A stretch of DNA of 5,324 nucleotides from UBA920 sp964424635 (GTDB lineage: Bacteria; Patescibacteriota; Doudnabacteria; UBA920): contig CAYRJC010000054.1 in assembly GCA_964424635.1 (NCBI GenBank), forward strand, positions 1 through 5,324, read 5' to 3'. Below, one piece after another: positions 1 to 5,324 of the stretch. The notes below the pieces were generated by a model, which worked only from the letters and a program-made list of their open reading frames with translations, was not told where the DNA came from and did not search any database. The position numbers and the translations under genes were made by a program. Numbering within the stretch: the first letter of the stretch is position 1; each line of letters opens with the position of its first letter.

Positions 1-2
1 AG

Positions 3-572
3 AAAACTGGCTTTGAAGGTTCTGAGAGTAGTGGAGATCTAGCTAATCTTAAAGGGAACATTCAGGTTAATTATGATACTGCCAGTTTTGGTCAGGGTAT
101 AAGCGTGACTCCTTTACAATTAGTGCAGGCTTTTTCTAGTTTGGCTAATGGTGGGGTAATGACCAAGCCTTATGTAGTAAAGCAGGTAATTAGAGAGAGT
201 GGTAAGGTTGAGGAAGTTGGCAAAACTCAAAGCAATCAAATTGTCACAGCTAAAACTGCTAGTGAGGTTGCAGCAATGATGGTTAATGTTGTAGAGAAGG
301 GTCATGGTAAAAAAGCAGCAGTACCAGGATACTATGTAGCAGGAAAAACTGGAACAGCTCAGGTTCCATTAAAAAATGGAAAAGGTTACGATCAAAATAA
401 TAATATCGGTTCTTTTATTGGTTTTGCGCCAGTTGAGGATCCTAAATTTGTAATGCTAGTAAGAATAAACCATCCTCGCAGTGTAAAGTTTGCCGAGAGT
501 ACGGCGGCTCCGGCATGGGGGTCAATCGCTTCATTTTTATTGCAGCACTTTAAAGTTCCCCCTACAAGATAG
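3..572 (+). CDS. Class B penicillin-binding protein (FtsI/SpoVD-type transpeptidase), C-terminal fragment
   Basis: This is the last 189 codons of a gene cut by the left edge; the reading frame is open from position 3 and ends at TAG. The protein is a DD-transpeptidase that cross-links peptidoglycan outside the cytoplasmic membrane. The fragment carries the family signature SFGQGISVTPLQL (about fragment residues 29-41), then SSLANGG, and the third catalytic motif KTGT at fragment residues 115-118 (nt 345-356), in the context AGKTGTAQVP. The C-terminus (IGFAPVEDPKFVMLVRI, then FAESTAAPAWGSI) is the usual end of the transpeptidase domain, so the 3' end is complete. The SxxK and SxN motifs and the N-terminal membrane anchor must lie upstream of the window. 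GQGISVTPLQ points to the FtsI/SpoVD branch rather than the elongation-type PBP2 (MrdA) branch, but the fragment cannot settle this. A class A PBP follows on the same strand after 246 nt. Confidence 0.93.
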   Translation, partial: KTGFEGSESSGDLANLKGNIQVNYDTASFGQGISVTPLQLVQAFSSLANGGVMTKPYVVKQVIRESGKVEEVGKTQSNQIVTAKTASEVAAMMVNVVEKGHGKKAAVPGYYVAGKTGTAQVPLKNGKGYDQNNNIGSFIGFAPVEDPKFVMLVRINHPRSVKFAESTAAPAWGSIASFLLQHFKVPPTR

Positions 573-629
573 GTTTTAATTTATATCTATCCATATCAAC
601 CAAGATATATTATCAAATCTTTAATGTTA

Positions 630-707
630 GTGTCGCAAAAATTACTACTTTTTCGCTAGTCCTCGCTTCGCTGCGGAATCGCTCTCAAGTAGTAATTTTT
701 GCGGCAC
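630..707. repeat. Long intergenic inverted repeat: 21-bp stem, 36-nt loop with TCGCT repeats
   Basis: The arms 630-650 and 687-707 are complementary over all 21 positions. The only non-Watson-Crick position (T633 against G704) would be a G-U pair in RNA. The loop, 651-686, is GC-richer (21 of 36) than the surrounding AT-rich spacer and contains the pentamer TCGCT four times (653, 663, 668, 679). No T-tract follows either arm, so it does not look like an intrinsic terminator on either strand. No convincing target-site duplication is visible at the edges. It could be a dispersed palindromic repeat (REP- or MITE-like), an RNase III processing site between the two PBP genes, or a structured leader element. 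The structure is directly visible; the role is unknown. Confidence 0.8.
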
Positions 708-807
708 AATTATTTATAAGATTTTATCAAGAGGTTTAAAAGCATGAAGTTATACACTATTTCATGTTTTTTTGTCTATTTCCACAAATAATTTTTTAAG
801 TTAAAAT

Positions 808-812
808 GGAAG
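808..812 (+). promoter_or_regulatory. Ribosome binding site of the class A PBP gene
   Basis: GGAAG lies 6 nt upstream of the ATG at 819, the right distance for a Shine-Dalgarno sequence. It supports 819 as the start. The nearer upstream ATG at 806 is out of frame and opens only a 14-codon ORF. Confidence 0.55.
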
Positions 813-818
813 AAAGAG

Positions 819-3146
819 ATGAGCTTTCAGAAAATATTTTATCTAACTAGAAAATCAACTTTACTGTTAATTGTAACAGCAGTCCTTGGCTTTGGGTCTG
901 TGTTTTTGGTGGTTGGGTTGGCTTCTGGGGCTTATTTGATTGCTATTAACAGCTCTTTGCCTAGTTATAAAGAAATTGAGAATAGAGATGTCCCAGAGTC
1001 TAGTAAGTTGTTCTCTAGAGACGGTACTTTGTTGTATGAATTTTATGGAGAGTATAAACGGTCTAAAGTTTCTTTAGAGCAAGTTTCGCCAACTTTAAAA
1101 AATGCCACAATTGCAATTGAAGATAAAGATTTCTATAACCATGGTGCAATTTCTTTGCCAAGTATTGTAAGAGCTATGATTGCTAATTCTAAGTCAGGTT
1201 CGGTAGCACAAGGTGGTAGTACAATCACTCAGCAGTTTGCAAAAAATGCTTTGTTGGATAGGCAAAAATTATACAGTCGTAAAGTTCGCGAAGTACTGCT
1301 GGCTTACAAAATTGAATCTCATTTCGATAAAGATGCGATTTTGGAACTTTACTTAAATGAAATTCCTTATGGTCGTAATAGCTATGGAGCAGAAGCCGCT
1401 AGTAAAACTTATTTTGGTAAGTCCGCATCAGAACTTAATTTGGCAGAAAGCGCTTATTTGGCAGCTTTGCCTCAAGCGCCTAGTTACTACAGTCCAACTG
1501 GCGCAAACACTAAAGCGTTGGATAATCGAAAAGACTTGGTGCTTCAGAAAATGTTTGAACAGGGTTATATTACTGAGCAAGAAATGTATCAAGCCAAAAC
1601 TGCTGTAGTAGCCTTTTTACCTGCCACCACTAAAATAGTAGCTCCGTATTTTGTATCTTGGGTGCAGAATTATTTGATTGATAAATATGGGACTCAGTTT
1701 TTAAAGGAAGGTGGGTTAAGGGTTTATAGTTCTTTGGATTTAAATCTGCAGACTTTAGCTGAACAAGTTGTTAAAGAGGGTGCAGAAATTAATAAAACTA
1801 AGTATCGGGCTTATAATGCAGCTTTGGTTGCAGTGGATCCAGTTACAAATAAAGTAGTAGCTATGGCGGGAGGTAAGGACTATTTTGGTACTGCAGAGCC
1901 AGAAGGTTGTAAAGTAGGAAAGAATTGTAGATTTGAACCAAATGTCAATGTAGCAACTAGTATGCGTCAACCAGGCAGTAGTTTTAAACCCTATGCTTAT
2001 TTGACCGCGTTCAAGCCAGAATTCGGTTATACACCGCTTTCTAAAGTACTTGATGTTCCAACTGCTTTTGGTACCGCAGGCGGTAAGCCGTATATTCCTC
2101 AAAACTATGATGGAGGTTCTAGAGGGTTAGTTACTATTCGAAAAGCGCTAGCGGGAAGTTTGAATGTTCCTGCTGTTAGAACCTTAGCCGCAGTTGGGGT
2201 TGATAATGTTGTTAGTACTGCTAAAAGTTTAGGAATTACTTCTCCCTTGAAGAACTGTGGTCTGTCTTTGGTGTTAGGCGGATGTGAAGTGAAATTGGTG
2301 GATCATGTTACAGCTTTTTCTGTTTTGGCTAATGGTGGTAAAGGCGATTTGAGTAGTCCTTTTATTCGTATTGAAGACAAAACCGGTAATACTCTAGAGT
2401 CTTCTTCTGGGTCACCTAAACAAATTGTTAATCCAGAAGCAGTATATGAATTAGTTAGTATTATGACTGATGATTTGTCTCGTCAATATATTTTTGGAAA
2501 GAATAATCCGCTTAATTTACCTGATAGACCAGTAGCATGTAAAACTGGAACAACTCAGAATTGGAAAGATGGTTGGACTTTATGCTTTACCCCTCAATTA
2601 GCAGTTGGGGTTTGGACAGGAAACAACGATGGGGAATTAATGCGAGCAGGTAGCGATGGTGTATTTACCGCTGCTCCAATTTGGCGCAAATTTATGGAAA
2701 CCGCTATGGCTAATCAACCTGTAAAGGATTTCGAGGTTCCTTCTGGAGTGATTCAAGTAGCTTATGATGTTAATACTAATAGGCCAGTTACAGGTAACTC
2801 TAAAAATATCCGAATGGAGCCTGTGCCGTGGTATGCTTTACCAAAAGATATCCAAGTTTCTGCTGCCCCAAAGAATTTACAAAAATCTTTAATTGGTCCA
2901 ATTGGAGTTGATAAAAAAGAAGTGAAAGGTCAGGTTGGTGGTGCCGTAACTTCCCAGTCTTCGAGTGCTAATCAGGGTTCATCTACAAACCAAGCCCCTG
3001 TTTCGCAAAGTTCAGAGTTTTATAATCAACCTGATCAAGGTGGGATTACTGAAGAAGAGAGTAATGGTGGGGTTGTAATGGAGCAGTTTCCCTTACCGTC
3101 TTCCTATCCGTTTAGTTCCCCGGGTCGCCCTCAATCTGCTTATTAA
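819..3146 (+). CDS. Bifunctional class A penicillin-binding protein (PBP1a-like; glycosyltransferase + transpeptidase)
   Basis: This complete 775-residue protein polymerises lipid II into glycan strands and cross-links the peptides. It has a short cytoplasmic N-terminus, one membrane anchor (about 15-43), a GT51 glycosyltransferase domain (about 60-240) and a transpeptidase domain (about 325-625). GT51 motifs: EDKDFYNHG at 101-109 (E101 is the expected catalytic base), GGSTITQQFAKN at 132-143, RKVRE at 154-158, and ELYLNEIPYGRNSYG at 176-190. Transpeptidase motifs: SSFK at 387-390 (S387 nucleophile), SLN at 447-449, KTGT at 575-578. All catalytic motifs are intact and the length is normal for the family. 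Residues from about 700 to the end form a Ser/Gln/Asn-rich, probably disordered tail. Six cysteines (364, 370, 480, 489, 574, 589) all fall in the extracytoplasmic transpeptidase domain. The start is supported by GGAAG 6 nt upstream. The gene follows a class B PBP on the same strand and ends before a bidirectional terminator. Confidence 0.97.
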   Translation: MSFQKIFYLTRKSTLLLIVTAVLGFGSVFLVVGLASGAYLIAINSSLPSYKEIENRDVPESSKLFSRDGTLLYEFYGEYKRSKVSLEQVSPTLKNATIAIEDKDFYNHGAISLPSIVRAMIANSKSGSVAQGGSTITQQFAKNALLDRQKLYSRKVREVLLAYKIESHFDKDAILELYLNEIPYGRNSYGAEAASKTYFGKSASELNLAESAYLAALPQAPSYYSPTGANTKALDNRKDLVLQKMFEQGYITEQEMYQAKTAVVAFLPATTKIVAPYFVSWVQNYLIDKYGTQFLKEGGLRVYSSLDLNLQTLAEQVVKEGAEINKTKYRAYNAALVAVDPVTNKVVAMAGGKDYFGTAEPEGCKVGKNCRFEPNVNVATSMRQPGSSFKPYAYLTAFKPEFGYTPLSKVLDVPTAFGTAGGKPYIPQNYDGGSRGLVTIRKALAGSLNVPAVRTLAAVGVDNVVSTAKSLGITSPLKNCGLSLVLGGCEVKLVDHVTAFSVLANGGKGDLSSPFIRIEDKTGNTLESSSGSPKQIVNPEAVYELVSIMTDDLSRQYIFGKNNPLNLPDRPVACKTGTTQNWKDGWTLCFTPQLAVGVWTGNNDGELMRAGSDGVFTAAPIWRKFMETAMANQPVKDFEVPSGVIQVAYDVNTNRPVTGNSKNIRMEPVPWYALPKDIQVSAAPKNLQKSLIGPIGVDKKEVKGQVGGAVTSQSSSANQGSSTNQAPVSQSSEFYNQPDQGGITEEESNGGVVMEQFPLPSSYPFSSPGRPQSAY

Positions 3147-3188
3147 AAAAGATTTACAAAACAAAGATCTATAATTGTAAATATGTAT

Positions 3189-3226
3189 AATAATAAAACC
3201 GCCTGTAATTAGGCGGTTTTATTATT
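3189..3226. terminator. Bidirectional intrinsic terminator between convergent genes
   Basis: A 16-bp stem (3189-3204 with 3211-3226) encloses a 6-nt loop. Its core AAAACCGCCT/AGGCGGTTTT gives a GC-rich stem top followed by a T-run on both strands. It sits 42 nt after the stop of the class A PBP (+) and 36 nt beyond the stop of the ABC permease (-), so it can end transcription from both sides. Confidence 0.92.
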
Positions 3227-3262
3227 TATCTAAATTTGGTAATTATCTATTAGCTTTAGATT

Positions 3263-4069
3263 CTAATTAGATTTGCGGTACAAATAAACTGCTAAAGGTA
3301 CAAACACTACTAATATTGCATCAATCCAAATTATGGCATACCAAATATCAGGAGTGGCTGGTATTCCAAGTGTTAGGTTTCTAACTGAATTCACAGTTAG
3401 TGTGATCGGGCTTGCTTTGGCAAACGTTTGCAGCCAAGTTGGCATAGAGGCAATAGGTACAAAGATAGAACTAGCAAATACTAAAGGAAACACCCAGATA
3501 AAGCCAGCAACTTGAGCGGTTTCTACATTTTTTACTAATAAACCAATTGCTGCTGATATCCAAGAAAAGGCAAACCCAAAGAACAAAGTTAAACCAATTG
3601 CTGCAAGGGCTGCACCGATTCCTTGGTGGAAACGATAACCGATAATTAAACCTACGCCAACCATTAATGATACTGTGAATAAATTACGTAAGCTATCAGA
3701 GATTGTTCTTCCTGCTAGTACTGCTGACCGAGCCATTGGTAGGCTGCGAAACCGGTCTATCATTCCTTTAGAAAGATCAACTGCTAACCCTACTCCAGTT
3801 TGCATAGCTCCAAATACTACAGTTTGTACGATTACTCCAGGTAAGAGGAAGTCTATATAGTGTGGGTTGCTGGTATTAATAGCGCCGCCAAATACGTAAG
3901 TGAATAGTAATAAAAACATTACTGGCTGAATAGTAGAGAATATCAACAATTGAGGTAGGCGAGTGTAGTGAAGCATGTTGCGCTTGGTCATGGCAAGGAT
4001 GTCAGAAATTGTCCAAAATATACCTTGCTTAGCTACATGAGGAGTTGGGTTTTGAGTTGTTGTAGTCAT
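3263..4069 (-). CDS. drrB: ABC-2 type exporter, permease subunit (DrrB-like)
   Basis: This 268-residue integral membrane protein forms the channel of an ABC-2 family exporter together with the ATPase encoded just upstream. A polar N-terminus of about 38 residues precedes six likely transmembrane segments (about 40-60, 73-95, 125-146, 150-177, 187-205 and 243-264). Between segments 2 and 3 lies GMIDRFRSLPMARSAVLAGR (102-121), the cytoplasmic coupling stretch typical of DrrB/ABC-2 permeases. PGVIVQ near 77-82 and FVPIASMP near 203-210 also fit the family. The gene starts 10 nt after the stop of the ATPase gene. There is no good Shine-Dalgarno close to the ATG; an AAGGA within the end of the upstream gene is about 14 nt away, so translational coupling is likely. 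The symbol names the subfamily only; the substrate (drug, glycolipid or other) cannot be read from the sequence. The stop is TAG. Confidence 0.93.
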   Translation of the reverse strand: MTTTTQNPTPHVAKQGIFWTISDILAMTKRNMLHYTRLPQLLIFSTIQPVMFLLLFTYVFGGAINTSNPHYIDFLLPGVIVQTVVFGAMQTGVGLAVDLSKGMIDRFRSLPMARSAVLAGRTISDSLRNLFTVSLMVGVGLIIGYRFHQGIGAALAAIGLTLFFGFAFSWISAAIGLLVKNVETAQVAGFIWVFPLVFASSIFVPIASMPTWLQTFAKASPITLTVNSVRNLTLGIPATPDIWYAIIWIDAILVVFVPLAVYLYRKSN

Positions 4070-4079
4070 ATAATTTTAT

Positions 4080-5033
4080 TTATTCCTTGGCAGCGCCAGT
4101 TAATGAAATAAACACTTCATCTAATGTTGGTTTGCGAAGTTCGATATCTGCAATTTCTATTTGCGCACTATCTAATAATCGAACTGCTTCTACTAAACTT
4201 TGGGATCCATTTTTAGTAGACATTGTAATATATCCTGATACTTCATCCACCACTGCCGGAGCTTCGTTAAGACTATTAAGAAGTTCTACGGTTTGGGAAA
4301 CTTTATTTTTATCCGCTACATGGATTTCTAATACTCCGCCACCGATCTGCGCTTTTAGCTCTTTGCTTGTACCTTCTGCTATTACTATACCTTTATCTAT
4401 AACCATAATTCGGTCAGCTAAATAATCAGCTTCTTCTAAGTATTGAGTTGTTAATAGAATGGTGGCTCCTTCTTTGACTAAATTTTCTATTACTTCCCAG
4501 AGTTCTGCTCGAGATCTAGGGTCGAGACCGGTAGTTGGTTCGTCTAAGAATAAAATTTCTGGTTCTCCAACTAGGCTTGCAGCTAAGTCTAAGCGACGGC
4601 GCATACCGCCAGAATAAGTTTTGGTGGTGCGATTAGCAGCGTCGGTTAAAGAAAATTGTTCTAATAGTTTTTTACTGCGAAGAGCAATTTCAGTGTTAGA
4701 TAGATGATAGAGTTTTCCAACTAGCTCAAGGTTTTCTTGACCAGTTAGGTTTTCGTCTACCGCAGCATATTGACCGGCTAGTCCAATATAGTTACGGACT
4801 TTGTCTGGTTCGTTGGTGATATCAACACCATTAACAGTGGCTGTGCCTTCATCTGGGACAAGAAGGGTAGTTAGTACTCTAACCAAAGTTGTTTTTCCTG
4901 CTCCATTTGGACCAAGTAGTCCAAGGATTTTACCTTTTTCTACCTCTAGGCTTACTCCTCTTAAGGCCTCTACCTTGCCAAAAGATTTTTTGATATTTTT
5001 AACTGAAATTATTGATTCCGTTGGTGTTTCCAT
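4080..5033 (-). CDS. drrA: ABC exporter ATP-binding subunit (DrrA-like)
   Basis: This 317-residue cytoplasmic ATPase powers the DrrB-like permease encoded next to it. The nucleotide-binding domain (about 7-230) has Walker A GPNGAGKT at 41-48, the Q-loop glutamine at 88, the ABC signature SGGMRRR at 141-147, Walker B ILFLDEP at 160-166 (E165 catalytic) and the D-loop GLDP at 169-172. The H-loop reads TTQYLEEAD, with Q197 where most ABC ATPases have histidine. As I recall, this substitution is characteristic of the DrrA subfamily, so it should not be read as inactivation. Residues from about 232 form the DrrA-type C-terminal extension, ending in the typical PTLDEVFISLTG (302-313). It is the first gene of the two-gene operon. 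A probable extended -10 promoter lies about 25 nt upstream. No clear Shine-Dalgarno precedes the ATG, so initiation may be SD-independent. The symbol denotes the subfamily, not daunorubicin as substrate. Confidence 0.95.
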   Translation of the reverse strand: METPTESIISVKNIKKSFGKVEALRGVSLEVEKGKILGLLGPNGAGKTTLVRVLTTLLVPDEGTATVNGVDITNEPDKVRNYIGLAGQYAAVDENLTGQENLELVGKLYHLSNTEIALRSKKLLEQFSLTDAANRTTKTYSGGMRRRLDLAASLVGEPEILFLDEPTTGLDPRSRAELWEVIENLVKEGATILLTTQYLEEADYLADRIMVIDKGIVIAEGTSKELKAQIGGGVLEIHVADKNKVSQTVELLNSLNEAPAVVDEVSGYITMSTKNGSQSLVEAVRLLDSAQIEIADIELRKPTLDEVFISLTGAAKE

Positions 5034-5048
5034 AAATATAAGTTACTG

Positions 5049-5067
5049 ATACTGAAGAAGTATAACA
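5049..5067 (-). promoter_or_regulatory. Probable extended -10 promoter with overlapping palindrome for the exporter operon
   Basis: On the minus strand the sequence TGTTATACT (5067-5059) matches an extended -10 element (TG, one base, TATACT). No good -35 hexamer lies at the right distance; the best-placed one reads TATCCA. Transcription would start near 5052 and give a leader of about 20 nt before the ATG at 5033. A perfect palindrome, ATACT-5 nt-AGTAT (5049-5063), covers the -10 element and the predicted start, which is where a repressor operator would sit. The promoter match is visible; the operator role is an inference. Confidence 0.45.
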
Positions 5068-5102
5068 AAAAACCCTTATTATGGATAGACTTCATAATAA
5101 GG
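5067..5102 (-). terminator. Intrinsic terminator of the gene entering from the right edge
   Basis: A 12-bp stem (5074-5085 with 5091-5102, one G-T wobble) with a 5-nt loop is followed on the minus strand by six T residues (5072-5067). It lies 68 nt beyond the TAA of the partial minus-strand gene and so separates that gene from the exporter operon. The stem is AT-rich, so termination may be incomplete. Confidence 0.7.
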
Positions 5103-5169
5103 ATTACAATTAAAATTATTTTGGAATTTTTTAAAAATTTTCCAGAAAAAGTGACTCAAGATAGAATTT

Positions 5170-5322
5170 TTATCCATGAGCTGTCCGCCATTTAATATTA
5201 TCGTATTCATCAAGTATGAGCCGTTTACGGGTGCTATTTTTTGCATCTACAATCTCTTGTTTATACACGGTAATGCCGCAATTATTTGGACCTGTTTCTT
5301 CTAAAAATTTTTTATAAATCCA
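5170..5322 (-). CDS. C-terminal fragment of an unrecognised protein
   Basis: A minus-strand frame is open from the right edge to a TAA at 5172-5170 and gives 50 residues; the start lies outside the window. The piece is hydrophilic and strongly charged, with no membrane segment. It includes NNCGITVYKQEIVDAKN (residues 13-29), RKRLILDEYDNIKWR (32-46) and ends in TAHG. It looks like the end of a soluble globular protein, but I do not recognise the family. A terminator 68 nt beyond the stop, plus the balanced amino-acid composition, support it as a real gene over the overlapping 33-codon plus-strand frame. Confidence 0.6.
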   Translation of the reverse strand, partial: WIYKKFLEETGPNNCGITVYKQEIVDAKNSTRKRLILDEYDNIKWRTAHG

Positions 5323-5324
5323 GT

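Noticed and set aside
3..11. A KTG tripeptide at the first three visible codons of the class B PBP, which could be taken for the catalytic motif.
   Set aside because: It lies about 28 residues before SFGQGISVTPLQ, where the family has a KTGx(D/E) loop motif. The catalytic KTGT is the later one at nt 345-356.
582..609. A 7-bp inverted repeat (TATATCT/AGATATA) just after the class B PBP stop, as a possible terminator.
   Set aside because: The stem is short and almost all A/T, the loop is 14 nt, and no T-run follows; it is expected by chance in such AT-rich sequence.
630..707. The long hairpin as an intrinsic terminator for the class B PBP gene.
   Set aside because: The 3' arm is followed by AATTATTTA rather than a T-tract, and the loop is much larger than in usual terminators. 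It is kept as a repeat or structured element instead.
779..807. A promoter-like pair TTTCCA (779-784) and TAAAAT (802-807) with 17-bp spacing ahead of the class A PBP.
   Set aside because: Transcription would start near 814, only about 5 nt before the ATG, and would remove the GGAAG ribosome site that supports the start. In AT-rich DNA such matches are common.
806..850. An ATG at 806 opening a 14-codon frame that overlaps the class A PBP start.
   Set aside because: It is out of frame with the PBP, has no ribosome site of its own and stops almost at once.
1755..2102. A 115-codon minus-strand open frame inside the class A PBP gene.
   Set aside because: It lies entirely within the transpeptidase coding sequence, whose motifs are intact, and its translation shows no family features; it is a shadow of the real gene.
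4080..5033. The exporter as a daunorubicin or antibiotic self-resistance system.
   Set aside because: DrrAB similarity defines a subfamily with many substrates. There are no biosynthetic genes in the window, so no substrate is claimed.
5122..5142. A GGAA...TTCC near-palindrome made of A and T runs between the right-edge gene and its terminator.
   Set aside because: Pairing is broken in the middle and the sequence is nearly all A/T; it is not distinguishable from chance.
5216..5317. A 33-codon plus-strand frame overlapping the partial minus-strand gene.
   Set aside because: It has no ribosome site and lies opposite a longer open frame that has a matching terminator and a better protein-like composition.

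Overview
The window looks like chromosomal DNA from an AT-rich bacterium. It is fully explained by standard coding on both strands: the genes read through in the standard code, all five visible stops are TAA or TAG, and no UGA recoding is needed. The two cell-wall proteins carry motif variants that I associate with Patescibacteria (candidate phyla radiation). Examples are LNEIPYGRNSYG and LAALPQAPSYYSP in the glycosyltransferase domain, and the FAESTAAPAWGSIASFLL ending of the class B protein. This lineage guess is an inference from memory of the families, not a search result; another low-GC lineage cannot be excluded.

Layout, left to right. Positions 3-572 (+) are the C-terminal end of a class B penicillin-binding protein (FtsI/SpoVD type), cut by the left edge. 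Positions 573-818 are noncoding and hold one striking element: a 21-bp stem with a 36-nt loop (630-707). Positions 819-3146 (+) are a complete 775-residue class A penicillin-binding protein with both glycosyltransferase and transpeptidase domains. Positions 3147-3262 separate convergent genes and carry a clear bidirectional terminator. Positions 3263-5033 (-) are a two-gene DrrAB-like ABC-2 exporter operon, ATPase first and permease second. Positions 5034-5169 hold a probable extended -10 promoter with an overlapping palindrome and, directly upstream, the terminator of the preceding gene. Positions 5170-5322 (-) are the last 50 codons of an unrecognised protein that runs off the right edge.

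Functionally there are two units. The left one is peptidoglycan synthesis: a transpeptidase-only PBP followed by a bifunctional PBP, both membrane-anchored with their catalytic domains outside the cytoplasm. The right one is a small-molecule or lipid exporter of unknown substrate. They converge on the shared terminator near 3189-3226 and nothing in the sequence ties them together.

I found no mobile element, CRISPR array, tRNA or rRNA, and no obvious new multi-gene system. The most unusual items are the intergenic hairpin with four TCGCT pentamers in its loop, the three close cysteine pairs confined to the transpeptidase domain of the class A PBP, and the tightly packed terminator/promoter/palindrome ahead of the exporter operon.
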